From Azospirillum sp. 47_25 (lineage in GTDB: Bacteria; Pseudomonadota; Alphaproteobacteria; RF32; CAG-239): 52,583 nucleotides of DNA. Shown here in pieces: positions 1 through 8,646 of the stretch. The position numbers were made by a program, and so were the translations under genes. Positions within the stretch are counted from its first letter, which is position 1; each line of letters begins with the position of its first letter. A model generated the notes under the pieces. The model had not been told where the DNA came from. It saw nothing but the letters and a program-made list of their open reading frames with translations, and made no database searches. Location of the stretch: NCBI GenBank assembly GCA_001917125.1, contig MNTU01000045.1, forward strand, positions 1 through 52,583. The letters run 5' to 3'.

Positions 1-68
1 GTCAAATGAGCGTCGGCGGGAACAGCTGTACAAGCAAATAACAGCGCGAACCAAGGAAGAACTTTCAT
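1..68 (-). CDS. Partial CDS: N-terminus of an exported protein
   Basis: The first 22 codons of a leftward gene run off the window edge. They read as a signal peptide: Lys2, a hydrophobic stretch WFALLFACTAV, then PADA, a plausible signal peptidase I site. The ATG at 66-68 is preferred over the one at 69-71 because the GAGAGG ribosome-binding site lies 6 nt from it rather than 3. The mature protein is outside the window, so no function can be given. Confidence 0.6.
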   Translation of the reverse strand, partial: MKVLPWFALLFACTAVPADAHL

Positions 69-144
69 CATACACCTCTCTATAACTGAAACCATATCAA
101 TTACAGAATGCCACAAGAGAGAAACGATGTCAATAAATAATTAA

Positions 145-164
145 AGCCGCAATTCCTTGCGGCT
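145..164 (-). terminator. Intrinsic terminator of the remnant gene
   Basis: An 8-bp perfect stem, AGCCGCAA/TTGCGGCT, with a 4-nt loop. On the minus strand it is followed by TTTAATTATTT. It lies 27 nt beyond the stop codon of the remnant at 192-266, the position expected for that gene's terminator. Confidence 0.5.
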
Positions 165-191
165 ATCTCTTCTTATCCTTTCGGGCAGGGG

Positions 192-266
192 TTATTCTTT
201 TAATTTCCGGCGGTGAGCATAGGCAATGGCAGGTGTAAGAATGTAGTTCGGGTTGCCGGTGGCCGC
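192..266 (-). pseudogene. C-terminal remnant of a truncated gene
   Basis: On the minus strand a frame of 24 codons encodes AATGNPNYILTPAIAYAHRR followed by KLKE and TAA, with protein-like composition. It is blocked upstream by an in-frame TAA at 267-269, has no start codon or ribosome-binding site, and abuts very A/T-rich DNA. A terminator hairpin follows it. I infer the 3' end of an older gene, cut when the AT-rich segment carrying the 410-901 gene arrived. The family is not recognised, and a chance open frame cannot be excluded. Confidence 0.35.
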
Positions 267-409
267 TTAGTTTTTAATTTTTTTTTGATGTTTTGTCTTT
301 TTCTGTAACTTTTTTTATTTTTGAAAAATTTGTATAAATATATTGTAATCAAAAGTCAATTATAATATGTGATAAATATAAACTAAAACTGTAACGAAAG
401 GATTAGGAA

Positions 410-901
410 ATGAAAATTGGTGAAGATGGATATTGGGAAAGAGAAGACAGACACGATAGAGAAACAGCCCGAGTGAGAGAGACTGCTAAAGAGGCTGTTG
501 CTTTTTATTTAACTATTGAGGCTTTACAAAGTGAAGGTATTGATATTCCTAAGAATTTAATAAGATGGTCGGGTGATTCTTTGAATGATCTTAAAGTAGC
601 AAGAGAAATAGGTGCGCTTATCACTCAGGCAAAGGGGCTGGGACTTGACTCTGTATCGCCTGAATTAAAAAAGGAGTTGTTGAAACATTCAAGAGAGTTA
701 AGGGATATGTATATCGGTCAGGAGTATTTGTTCAACAGAATGGACAAAGAGAAAAAGAAAGTTTTGGATAAAGATGTTTCGCATCTTGATTATTTTTCTG
801 GTAAAATTGATGTTGGGGAAATTATTAAAAAAGTTAAAGATAGAGAGAAGAATATGCTGGTCGGTATGAATAAGCGGCAGCAAAATGAGGGTAGAAGTTA
901 G
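410..901 (+). CDS. Hypothetical charged helical protein
   Basis: 163 residues with no family I recognise. The protein is rich in Lys, Glu and Arg, has no signal peptide or membrane segment, and should be mostly alpha-helical and cytoplasmic. The start follows a good AAAGGATTAGG ribosome-binding region. Codon use (AAA, GAA, TTA, ATA) and base composition are far more A/T-rich than nagBA next door, suggesting recent acquisition. It stands alone, with A/T-rich upstream DNA and a strong bidirectional terminator after it. No mobile-element gene or flanking repeat is visible. Confidence 0.7.
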   Translation: MKIGEDGYWEREDRHDRETARVRETAKEAVAFYLTIEALQSEGIDIPKNLIRWSGDSLNDLKVAREIGALITQAKGLGLDSVSPELKKELLKHSRELRDMYIGQEYLFNRMDKEKKKVLDKDVSHLDYFSGKIDVGEIIKKVKDREKNMLVGMNKRQQNEGRS

Positions 902-975
902 CTTTTACTTATTTATGTTTCGTATGCTGTAATTATGCTTTGTTATTTAATATCAGCAGAAACTGGTTGGAAATT

Positions 976-1005
976 AAAGAATCCCGAGATATCTCGGGAT
1001 TCTTT
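976..1005. terminator. Bidirectional intrinsic terminator
   Basis: A near-perfect 30-nt palindrome (AAAGAATCCCGAGAT and its complement) is flanked by an A-run on the left and a T-run on the right. It ends the 410-901 gene in one direction and nagB in the other; the nagB stop codon sits directly against it. Confidence 0.85.
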
Positions 1006-1803
1006 TTATTTGATTATTTTAGCGCTTTCAATATCTTTGAAATATCTTACCGTGTCGGCTTTCAATTCATTGGCTGCGTCTTCGTCGCAGACAATCAGGG
1101 CATGCTGATGCATTTGCAGGATGCTGACCGGCCACATGTGGTTTATGCTGCCTTCAATTGCGTGGTGAATTGCCCGGGCTTTATTGGCTCCGGCAGCAAG
1201 AATCATCACTTCTTCGGCGTCCATAATGGTTCCGATACCGACGGTTAATGCTGTGCGGGGAACCTGATTGATATCCCCGTCAAAGAAGCGGGAATTGGCT
1301 TTGACGGTTTCGGAGGTGAGGGTTTTTATTCTCGTGCGCGAGGAAAGTGATGAACCCGGTTCGTTAAAGGCGATGTGCCCGTCAGAGCCGACACCGCCGA
1401 GAAAGAGATTAATTTTGCCGTAGGAACGGATTAGTTCTTCGTAGTGTTTGCATTCTTCGGCGTAGTCGCGGGTCATGCCGTTGAGAAGGTGGGTGTTTTG
1501 CGGCTGGATATCGATGTGTTTGAAAAAGTTTTCTTCCATAAAATAGTGGTAGCTCTGCGGATGAGCCGGCGGCAGGCCGATGTATTCGTCCATATTAAAA
1601 GTGACAACATTGCGGAACGAAACTTTGCCCGCCTTATGCTGGCGAATAAGTTCCCGGTAAGTTCCGAGCGGGGTTGAGCCGGTGGGCAGTCCGAGAACAA
1701 AGGGTTTGTCGGCAGAGGGGCGGAAGGCTTTAATCCGGTAAACGATATAGTTGGCGGCCCAGAGGGAGCATTGTTCGTAATCAGATTGAATTAAAACGCG
1801 CAT
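1006..1803 (-). CDS. nagB: Glucosamine-6-phosphate deaminase
   Basis: 265 residues, full length. It converts glucosamine-6-phosphate to fructose-6-phosphate plus ammonia in the cytoplasm, the last step of N-acetylglucosamine use. The sugar-phosphate loop [13 protein letters not shown] (about residues 37-49) is present. All four catalytic residues known from E. coli fall at the same numbers: Asp72 in NMDEY, and Asp141, His143 and Glu148 in [11 protein letters not shown]. Its start overlaps the end of nagA by 13 nt, so the two are almost surely co-transcribed and translationally coupled. No NagC-type repressor gene is nearby. Confidence 0.97.
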   Translation of the reverse strand: MRVLIQSDYEQCSLWAANYIVYRIKAFRPSADKPFVLGLPTGSTPLGTYRELIRQHKAGKVSFRNVVTFNMDEYIGLPPAHPQSYHYFMEENFFKHIDIQPQNTHLLNGMTRDYAEECKHYEELIRSYGKINLFLGGVGSDGHIAFNEPGSSLSSRTRIKTLTSETVKANSRFFDGDINQVPRTALTVGIGTIMDAEEVMILAAGANKARAIHHAIEGSINHMWPVSILQMHQHALIVCDEDAANELKADTVRYFKDIESAKIIK

Positions 1804-2975
1804 GGTGTTTTTCCTTGTTTGAATATTTGTCCTTTAACAATGGTATAATGAATGTTGAAATCTTTATCGAAGACGACCAGGTCAGCATCGTAGCCGGGGG
1901 CAACCAGTCCGAGGTGTTCCCTGCGCATGATTTTGGCCGGGTTGGCTGAGGCCATCTGCACCGCCTGATCGAGCGTCAGGCCGAAAGAAACCAGATTTTT
2001 GACGCCTTCTATCATGGTCAGGGCGGAACCGGCAATGACGTTATCTGATTTGCGATAGAAGCATTTGTCGAGATAAACCTCGTCACCGTTGGCGATCAAA
2101 GGCCCGGAAGGCTGTTTGGTCGTTTTCAGCGAATCGGTGACCAAAACCAGCTTGTCGAGCGGTTTGCAGCGCAGCAGAAACTTGATGAATTCGGGGTTGA
2201 TGTGGATGCCGTCGGCAATCAGTTCGCAGGACATTTCCGGGTGAATGAAAACAGCACCGACGGCTCCGGGGTCACGGTGGTGCATGCGGCTCATGGCATT
2301 GAACAGGTGGGTCGTGTGCAGAATACGCACCTGCATGCCTTCAACCATTTGTTCGTAAGTGGCGTTGGTGTGTCCGGCCTGGAGGACGATGCCCTTGGAA
2401 ATGCAATAGAGGGCCAGTTCGCGCATATTTTTCAGTTCGGGGGCAACGGTCATATTGATGATATGCCCTTCGGCGGCAGCAAGAAATTCATCCATCAGAG
2501 AGATGTCAACCGGGCTGAGCGATTCTGCGCTTTGGACACCGAGACGACTGGGAGAAATGAAAGGGCCTTCAAGATGAATGCCGAGAATTTTGGCGCCTTT
2601 TTCCCGGCCGATGGCATCCACAACGGCGCGGATGGCTTTGAGCATTTGTTCTTTCGGAGCGCTGTAAAGCGTGGGAATGAACGAAGTGACGCCGTATTGC
2701 GGCAGAATTTCGGACATTTTGAGAATCGAATCGGAGGAAAGGTCGTCGGTTCCGCAGCCGCCGATGCCGTGGATATGCGTGTCAATAAAGCCCGGTGCGA
2801 TGTTGGCACCCTGCATGTCGATAAAACGGACGTCAGGCGAAAAATTTTTTTTGGCGAAACGGGTTTCGTTGAAAACATCAATGATTTTATAGCTTTTGAG
2901 CAGGACGGCACAATTGTTCATTACCGAATAGCCGGTCAGCAGATTGGCGTTATGCAGGCAGATTTCCGAATCCAT
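1791..2975 (-). CDS. nagA: N-acetylglucosamine-6-phosphate deacetylase
   Basis: 394 residues, an amidohydrolase-fold enzyme that removes acetate from GlcNAc-6-phosphate to give the NagB substrate. The expected signatures are in order: HIHG (His67, His69), Glu136 in GIHLEGPF, His202 in QAGHTNATY, His223 in TTHLFNAMS, His258 in DGIHI and catalytic Asp281 in LVTDS, then [10 protein letters not shown] near the C-terminus. The ATG at 2975 has GGAAAG 8 nt upstream. It is the first gene of a nagA-nagB operon. The GlcNAc could come from peptidoglycan recycling or from host glycans; the sequence does not say which. Confidence 0.96.
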   Translation of the reverse strand: MDSEICLHNANLLTGYSVMNNCAVLLKSYKIIDVFNETRFAKKNFSPDVRFIDMQGANIAPGFIDTHIHGIGGCGTDDLSSDSILKMSEILPQYGVTSFIPTLYSAPKEQMLKAIRAVVDAIGREKGAKILGIHLEGPFISPSRLGVQSAESLSPVDISLMDEFLAAAEGHIINMTVAPELKNMRELALYCISKGIVLQAGHTNATYEQMVEGMQVRILHTTHLFNAMSRMHHRDPGAVGAVFIHPEMSCELIADGIHINPEFIKFLLRCKPLDKLVLVTDSLKTTKQPSGPLIANGDEVYLDKCFYRKSDNVIAGSALTMIEGVKNLVSFGLTLDQAVQMASANPAKIMRREHLGLVAPGYDADLVVFDKDFNIHYTIVKGQIFKQGKTPCAF

Positions 2976-3089
2976 TAATTAAACTTTCCGAATTAAATTT
3001 TGATGAGGGTTATTATAGAAAGCAAAAGTAAATTATTGCCTAAATTCAAAATTAGTTTATTTTCATAAGGTAAACTTACGGAGATAAAC

Positions 3090-4040
3090 ATGCTGAAACA
3101 ATGGTGGTTAAAATGGCGGGAACCCAAGCCTTTCAATGAAGGGTATCTGCCGGAGGCGGACGGGCACCGGATTTATTTTGCTGAATACGGGAAAAAGGGA
3201 GGAAAGCCGGTTCTGCTGACGCACGGCGGTCCGGGCGGACAGACTCATGCCGGGCATGCCGCGGTTTTTGACCTCAAAAAATATCGGGTGATTATGTTTG
3301 ATCAGCGCGGCTGCGGCAAATCGCTGCCGGCGGGAAAGCTGGAAAACAACACCATGGAAGATACCCTGTGGGACATGAAACGGCTGTATGAGCATTTGCA
3401 GCTTAAGGAAAAGGTTATTCTGCGGGGAGCATCCTGGGGATCAACGGTTATGCTTTGCTTTGCCGAAAAGTATCCCGAGCTGGTGGAATGTCTGCTGTTG
3501 TCGCAGATTTTCTTGGCCGACGGCGTACACGAGGAATGGTTTAACAAGCAGAGTGCATTGTTTTATCCCGAGTTTGTCGAGGCAATGACAAAAAATGCCG
3601 GAAGTTGGAAATCGCTGCCGGAATATTATGCAGAGCTGATTAACTCCGGCGATGAAGCCAAGCAATTGCAGGCGGCGAACCAATACGGCTGGTATGAGCG
3701 GGTTTTGGGAGCGGTGAATCCGTCATTCGGAACGGCCGCGGCGCTTGACGATGCGGGGCGGCAGGAACTGCGGATTTATCTGAATTATGCAGCGAAAGCC
3801 TATACGTTGAAAAATAATCAGATTATGCGTCAGGTTAAGAAAATTTCGCATCTTCCGGCGCTGCTGATTCATAACCGGCTGGATATGGATTGTCCGCTTT
3901 ATTCGGCTTATCAGCTGCATTTGCGGATGCCTGCTTCAAAGTTGGTCATTGCTCCGGGAATCGGGCATTATAATCCGCAGTTGAAAGCTTTTATCAGCCG
4001 TGAAATAAAGGCCTATTTGAAAAATGAAATCAATAATTGA
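3090..4040 (+). CDS. pip: Proline iminopeptidase, alpha/beta hydrolase
   Basis: 316 residues, cytoplasmic. It cleaves N-terminal proline from peptides. The alpha/beta-hydrolase S33 layout is complete: oxyanion-hole motif HGGPGG (45-50), FDQRGCGKS (70-78), nucleophile Ser115 in GASWGS, acid Asp265 in NRLDMDCP and base His293 in GIGHY. The length matches the Pip family. A strong ACGGAG ribosome-binding site precedes the ATG. It is transcribed away from nagA and ends 55 nt before the O-acetylation pair. Closely related S33 peptidases with other N-terminal preferences cannot be separated by eye. Confidence 0.88.
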   Translation: MLKQWWLKWREPKPFNEGYLPEADGHRIYFAEYGKKGGKPVLLTHGGPGGQTHAGHAAVFDLKKYRVIMFDQRGCGKSLPAGKLENNTMEDTLWDMKRLYEHLQLKEKVILRGASWGSTVMLCFAEKYPELVECLLLSQIFLADGVHEEWFNKQSALFYPEFVEAMTKNAGSWKSLPEYYAELINSGDEAKQLQAANQYGWYERVLGAVNPSFGTAAALDDAGRQELRIYLNYAAKAYTLKNNQIMRQVKKISHLPALLIHNRLDMDCPLYSAYQLHLRMPASKLVIAPGIGHYNPQLKAFISREIKAYLKNEINN

Positions 4041-4095
4041 CAAGAGTTAAGGATATGCTAACTTTACCAAAAGTTGCAGATAAGAGGAATTTTTG

Positions 4096-5421
4096 ATGCG
4101 TCGGATGATTATTGCCGCGGTGTTGACCGCTCTTATCCTGTTATGGGGAAAAGATTTTTTTCTGGTCGGAGAGGCGGCGGATTTTGACTGGAAAGTGTTT
4201 GTCATTATGCTGACTTTGGGCGGCATGGCCAGTTATAAACTGGTTGATTATCTGGCTCAGTTTAAAATCGTGGAACATAATTCGCGGATTGACATCGTAT
4301 TTGTGGCTTTTGTGATTGCATTTATGTTCGTTCCGGTTTTGAAGATTAACCATGACACTGTCAGCAAGCAGGAAAACCGCACGTTGGCGGCTTATGTGCC
4401 GTTGGTGAAAGACGGCAGGCTGAATTTCAATTATGGCAGGGATTTTGAGGCCTGGTTTAACGACCATTTCAATCAGCGCAAGTTGTTTATTGACGTCAAC
4501 AGCCGGCTCAATCTCTTTTTGAACCGCAAATTGAAGAGCGAGACCGCAATGGCCGGTAAGGACGGCTGGATGTATACCAAACGCTGGGGTTCGGTGGAGA
4601 TGTTTCAGAACAAATATCTCTATAATTATGAAGATTTGCGGAAAATTAAGAACAAATTGGAGCGGATCAGCCTGTGGGCGAAAAGGCACGGCATGAAGTT
4701 TTATGTTTTTCTGGTTCCCGACAAAGAGCGGATTTATCCGGAATTTTATCCCGACGGTTTCAAGAAAATCAATCTGGCCGCGAAAATAGAGCAGGTGGAA
4801 GAATATATGCGGGCGAAATCGTTCGTTCCGGTCATTTATCCCGAAGAATCGTTAATGGCGGCCAAAAAAGACCATATCCTGTATTATAAGACCGGCACCC
4901 ATTGGAACCATTGGGGCGCTTATATCGGCTATTTGGATTTGTTCCGGCGGATTAAAAAGGATTTTCCCTCGCTGAAAATCATGCAGGAAAGCGATTTTAA
5001 CATTGTGCCGAAAGTCAGCGCCGATGTGGATATTGCTTCGGCTTTGGGAATTGACGCTTATAAGGTTTTGCCGGAGAAGGAGCTGACCTATGACGAGTTT
5101 GAAGTGAAAGAGCCGACGGCGGAAGGGACGCATACTTTTGTAAACAAGGAAAAAAGAATCGAGACGTTTGATTATGTTTCCTCCAACCCGGCCAACAAGC
5201 TGAAAGCCGTCTTTTATGCCGACAGCCAGTTTCTGCGCATGAATTGGTATGCCGCCGAAAGTTTCAGCCGCATGCTTAACATATACAGCGGTTACGGCCG
5301 CGACTATGATTTGCCCTATATGGCCGAAACGATTATTGACTATAAACCCGATATTCTGGTGATTGAAACCGGTGAGCGCTTTTTGAGCCGCCTGCTGAAT
5401 ATGGAAGTACCCGAGGATTAA
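4096..5421 (+). CDS. AlgX/AlgJ-like SGNH O-acetyltransferase partner
   Basis: 441 residues. Two or three hydrophobic segments (about residues 1-90) anchor a periplasmic AlgX/AlgJ-type domain. Family members carry acetyl groups from a membrane MBOAT protein to a polysaccharide. Typical stretches are GKDGWMYTKRWG, FLVPDKERIYPEFYP, THWNHWGAYIGY and ADSQF. The catalytic Asp-x-His of the family is altered: Gly267 replaces Asp, while His269 and a candidate nucleophile Ser377 remain, so activity is uncertain. The ATG at 4096 is used because AGAGGA lies 7 nt upstream. The MBOAT gene starts 3 nt after its stop codon, making a two-gene unit. Confidence 0.85.
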   Translation: MRRMIIAAVLTALILLWGKDFFLVGEAADFDWKVFVIMLTLGGMASYKLVDYLAQFKIVEHNSRIDIVFVAFVIAFMFVPVLKINHDTVSKQENRTLAAYVPLVKDGRLNFNYGRDFEAWFNDHFNQRKLFIDVNSRLNLFLNRKLKSETAMAGKDGWMYTKRWGSVEMFQNKYLYNYEDLRKIKNKLERISLWAKRHGMKFYVFLVPDKERIYPEFYPDGFKKINLAAKIEQVEEYMRAKSFVPVIYPEESLMAAKKDHILYYKTGTHWNHWGAYIGYLDLFRRIKKDFPSLKIMQESDFNIVPKVSADVDIASALGIDAYKVLPEKELTYDEFEVKEPTAEGTHTFVNKEKRIETFDYVSSNPANKLKAVFYADSQFLRMNWYAAESFSRMLNIYSGYGRDYDLPYMAETIIDYKPDILVIETGERFLSRLLNMEVPED

Positions 5422-5424
5422 GCG

Positions 5425-6831
5425 ATGCTGTTCAGTTCCATGACATTTTTGTTTGTGTTTATGCCGCTGGTGATGGCGGTTTATTTCCTGTCAAAAAAGG
5501 AAATCCGCAATTATGTGCTGTTAATTGCCAGCATTATTTTCTATGCCTGGGGTGAGCCGCGCTATCTGGCAATTATGATTATTACCATTCTGGTGAACTA
5601 TGCGGGGGCAATTTTGCTGGATAAGCATTATTCTTCCCGGCAGAGGCTGTGGATTGTCAGTCTGACAATCGTGCTCGATTTGAGCTTTTTGTTTTATTTC
5701 AAGTATTTTAATTTTGTCGTCGATAACATTAACGGCGTTTTGGCGACGGATTTCCAACTGCTGGACGTCATTATGCCGATCGGCATTTCATTTTATACGT
5801 TTCAGGCAATGTCGTATCTGATTGACGTCTATCGCAGGGAAGTTCCGGCACAGAAGGACGTTTACAAACTTGCTCTGTATATCGTTTTGTTTCCGCAGCT
5901 GGTGGCAGGGCCGATTGTCAAGTATCATGATGTCTGCGAGCAGATAGACAACAGGACGATTGAGTTTAAGAATGTTATCATCGGCTTTAAGCGGTTTATT
6001 ACCGGTTTGGCCAAAAAGGTGCTGATAGCCAATACGCTGGCTGAAGTCGTCGATAAGATTTTTGCCCAGGCTCCGGAAAATCTGACAACCGGCGTCAGCT
6101 GGCTGGGGGCGGTGGCCTACTGTCTACAGCTTTATTATGATTTCTCCGGCTATTCCGATATGGCAATCGGTTTGGGGCTGATGTTCGGCTTCAGATTTAT
6201 GGAAAACTTTAATTATCCTTACATTTCCAAGTCAATTACCGAATTTTGGCGGCGGTGGCATATTTCGCTGGCAACATGGTTTAAGCTCTATTTGTATATC
6301 CCGCTGGGCGGCAACCGCAAAGGGGCGGTTCGCACTTACTGGAACCTGTTTGCGGTGTTTTTGGTGACCGGTATTTGGCACGGGGCTGCCTGGAGCTATG
6401 TTGCCTGGGGTATATGGAACGGGATTTTTATCGTTATTGAGCGTTTTTTCGGTTTGGACAAGGATAAAAACGACCGCTGGTATGTCAGTGCGGCGAAGCA
6501 TGTCTATGCCTTTTTTGCCATTGTCTGGGGGATGATTATCTTTCGTGCCGAAAGCTTGTCTTATGCTTATGAATACATCTGCCGGATGCGGCATATTGAC
6601 GTAACCAAACATTTGCCCGACTATGATTACGGCGTGAACAATAAATTTGCCATTATGCTGATTGTGGGGTTGATTTGTGCCATGCCGGTCTGCCGGAATC
6701 TGATTTATATCAAATATGAGCATAAGGTACAGCGTACACTGGTTAACATTTGGCTGTTCCTGCTCTTTTTCTGGTCAACGATTTCGCTGGCGGCTTCGAC
6801 GTATAATCCGTTTATTTACTTTCGCTTCTAA
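5425..6831 (+). CDS. MBOAT-family polysaccharide O-acetyltransferase (AlgI-like)
   Basis: 468 residues, about ten membrane segments. MBOAT proteins of the AlgI/DltB/PatA type move acetyl groups across the inner membrane to an AlgX/J-like partner. Diagnostic motifs are FYAWGEPRY near the N-terminus, MPIGISFYTFQAMSYLIDVYR, WRRWHISLATW with His279, and GIWHGAAW with the invariant His319. It ends in the usual NPFIYFRF. It is paired with the AlgX-like gene upstream, and its ribosome-binding site GAGGA lies inside that gene's end. Which glycan is modified is unknown; the rhamnose operon 1.8 kb downstream holds a second such pair. Confidence 0.93.
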   Translation: MLFSSMTFLFVFMPLVMAVYFLSKKEIRNYVLLIASIIFYAWGEPRYLAIMIITILVNYAGAILLDKHYSSRQRLWIVSLTIVLDLSFLFYFKYFNFVVDNINGVLATDFQLLDVIMPIGISFYTFQAMSYLIDVYRREVPAQKDVYKLALYIVLFPQLVAGPIVKYHDVCEQIDNRTIEFKNVIIGFKRFITGLAKKVLIANTLAEVVDKIFAQAPENLTTGVSWLGAVAYCLQLYYDFSGYSDMAIGLGLMFGFRFMENFNYPYISKSITEFWRRWHISLATWFKLYLYIPLGGNRKGAVRTYWNLFAVFLVTGIWHGAAWSYVAWGIWNGIFIVIERFFGLDKDKNDRWYVSAAKHVYAFFAIVWGMIIFRAESLSYAYEYICRMRHIDVTKHLPDYDYGVNNKFAIMLIVGLICAMPVCRNLIYIKYEHKVQRTLVNIWLFLLFFWSTISLAASTYNPFIYFRF

Positions 6832-6866
6832 GCCTTGCTCGCCGCATATATCGGAGCTTGGGGAAA

Positions 6867-7268
6867 TTAAAGCTCATTATCCGGATTGTTTTTGTTTTCG
6901 AAATCCAAAGCGAGGGAGTTAATGCAGTAGCGCTTGCCGCTGTCGGTCGGCCCGTCGGGAAAAACATGCCCGAGGTGAGAGCCGCATTTGGCGCAGACAA
7001 CTTCGGTTCTTTCCATACCGTGGCTGTGGTCGGGAAAGAATTCGACGCTGCCGGGAATCGGATTGTCAAAACTGGGCCAGCCGCAGGAGGAGAAAAACTT
7101 GTGTTTGCTGTCAAACAGCGGGTTATGACAGGCTGCGCAATGGTAAATTCCGTTTTCATTGGTCATATAATAACGGCCGGAGAAAGGCGGTTCGGTTCCT
7201 TTTTCGCGTAAAATGTGAAATTGGGCCGGGGTGAGTTTGGCCCGGTATTCGGCTTCAAATTTATCCAT
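6867..7268 (-). CDS. msrB: Peptide-methionine (R)-S-oxide reductase
   Basis: 133 residues, full length. It reduces the R form of methionine sulfoxide in proteins. Zinc is held by two CxxC pairs (Cys44/Cys47 and Cys92/Cys95). The catalytic cysteine is Cys115 in KRYCINS, and Cys62 in SSCGWPSF is a likely resolving cysteine. There is no signal peptide, so it acts in the cytoplasm. The start codon follows the msrA stop by a single base, so the two enzymes for the two sulfoxide stereoisomers are translated from one message. Confidence 0.97.
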   Translation of the reverse strand: MDKFEAEYRAKLTPAQFHILREKGTEPPFSGRYYMTNENGIYHCAACHNPLFDSKHKFFSSCGWPSFDNPIPGSVEFFPDHSHGMERTEVVCAKCGSHLGHVFPDGPTDSGKRYCINSLALDFENKNNPDNEL

Positions 7269-7269
7269 G

Positions 7270-7758
7270 TCAGCACTCCGGGGTCAGACAGCAGCTGGTC
7301 TGTCCGTGTTTAAGGTGATAGTGCTGGTGGTATTCTTCGGCAGGATAGAACGTTTTCAGCGGAACGATTTCGGTGACGACGGGAGTTTGAAAGCGTCCGC
7401 TGCGGTTGAGTTCAAGAACTTTTTTTACCGCGGCGTCTTTTTGCATGTCGTTGGCATAAAAAACGGCTGAACGGTATTGATGACCGATGTCAGGCCCCTG
7501 GCGGTCTTTGGTGGTGGGGTTGTGTATTTTAAAGAAAATGTCCAACAGCTGTCCGTAAGTGATTATTTGCGGGTCATAATTGACTTCGACGGCTTCGGCA
7601 TGTCCGGTTTTTCCGCCGGAAACCTGCCGGTAGGTCGGGTGGGACAATGATCCGCCGGTGTAGCCGACGCGGGTTCCGATGACGCCGGGAATTTCTTCAA
7701 ATGCGCTTTGAACGCCCCAAAAACAACCGGCGGCGAAAACGGCATGTTCAATAATCAT
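7270..7758 (-). CDS. msrA: Peptide-methionine (S)-S-oxide reductase
   Basis: 162 residues. It reduces S-methionine sulfoxide, repairing oxidised proteins. The catalytic motif AAGCFWG carries Cys12, followed by the family stretches GTRVGYTGG, HAEAVEVNYDP and HQYRSAVFY. The C-terminal CCLTPEC supplies candidate resolving cysteines. The ribosome-binding site AAAGGAG is strong. It is the first gene of the msrA-msrB unit; the order and the one-base junction are typical of a co-regulated oxidative-repair pair. Confidence 0.97.
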   Translation of the reverse strand: MIIEHAVFAAGCFWGVQSAFEEIPGVIGTRVGYTGGSLSHPTYRQVSGGKTGHAEAVEVNYDPQIITYGQLLDIFFKIHNPTTKDRQGPDIGHQYRSAVFYANDMQKDAAVKKVLELNRSGRFQTPVVTEIVPLKTFYPAEEYHQHYHLKHGQTSCCLTPEC

Positions 7759-7805
7759 GATTTTCTCCTTTGCGGAATAACGGGTGTTTCTTTAATATAG
7801 AAACG

Positions 7806-7851
7806 CCCTGTCCGGATTTAAAGTCCGGAGGAGAAGGAAATGCCGACAGGG
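7806..7851 (-). terminator. Hairpin after the HD-domain gene
   Basis: An outer stem CCCTGTC/GACAGGG (7806-7812 and 7845-7851) encloses or competes with an inner stem CCGGA/TCCGG. It lies just after the stop codon of the leftward HD gene and before msrA. The downstream T-tract on the minus strand is poor, so termination is only a possibility. Confidence 0.3.
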
Positions 7852-7855
7852 GAGA

Positions 7856-8461
7856 TTATCCGGCCAGGCGGCGGGGTGTCAGTTCTTCAAGAGCAGTTCG
7901 GAGCCAGGGATGCACAATCGGCATTTTGCCGTTTTGCAGGTAGTTGAACAAGTAGCAGTACACGGCATCATCAAGAGATTTTTCCAGCTGTTTGATGACC
8001 AGAGGCATAAAGGCTGGCTGTTTGCCCGGCACTGCAGCAAGCTTGTCGGCCAGAAAGAGAATTTTATCAAGCCGTGCGGCATTCGGACGCAGGGTGGTGT
8101 GACAGGCAACGGCGTTTAACACTTCTTTATCGGTTATGTTGAACGTTTCAACAGCGATGACCCGAGATAATTTTTGGTGCAGCAGGTCGGGAAATTGTTT
8201 TTCTTCCGGCAATATTTCAAGATTGAACGTTTCGGCCAGGTCAAGGTATTCGTGTGCGGGTACAAGGCGGCCGAGGTCATGGAGCAGAGCGGCGGAAGCG
8301 GCCTGTTCGGGATCGCAGCCGAACCGTTTGGCCAAAGTTATGGCGTTATAGCGCGTTTGCAGAATGTGTGCCAATGCGGCTTCCATATCGGCCTGTTTGA
8401 AGTTATTTTTAACGTTTTCTTCCAGAGACAGGCCGTCAAAATGCGTTATATTAACTGTCAT
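7856..8461 (-). CDS. HD-domain phosphohydrolase, YqeK-like
   Basis: 201 residues. The metal-binding HD motif is seen in ASAALLHDLGRL, and the second half has the YqeK-type pattern EVLNAVACHTTL followed by LDKILFLADKL. YqeK proteins hydrolyse diadenosine tetraphosphate to two ADP and are linked to stress signalling. The match is by motif order only, and the N-terminal third is less typical, so a broader HD hydrolase annotation is safer. It is transcribed leftward, divergent from the rhamnose operon and upstream of msrAB in the same direction. Confidence 0.7.
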   Translation of the reverse strand: MTVNITHFDGLSLEENVKNNFKQADMEAALAHILQTRYNAITLAKRFGCDPEQAASAALLHDLGRLVPAHEYLDLAETFNLEILPEEKQFPDLLHQKLSRVIAVETFNITDKEVLNAVACHTTLRPNAARLDKILFLADKLAAVPGKQPAFMPLVIKQLEKSLDDAVYCYLFNYLQNGKMPIVHPWLRTALEELTPRRLAG

Positions 8462-8646
8462 GTAGCCTTCCTTTTTTATGAGCTAAAATTAACTTTACTC
8501 TATATATAATTGATTTTTAATGAAAATACCAGTCTTTTTTGCGGAGGTTCCGCATTCGTGTGTGTATCAGCGAAAAAGCAGTTGCCTTTGAAAGACGATT
8601 GTGTAACATATTTTCATTAGAATTCTAACAATTGAAGGACTGCTTA

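Noticed and set aside
2202..2978. Long open frame on the plus strand opposite nagA
   Set aside because: Antisense shadow of a well-supported gene with every nagA motif; no ribosome-binding site or protein family. The same applies to other long antisense frames, such as those opposite the AlgX-like genes and the helicase.
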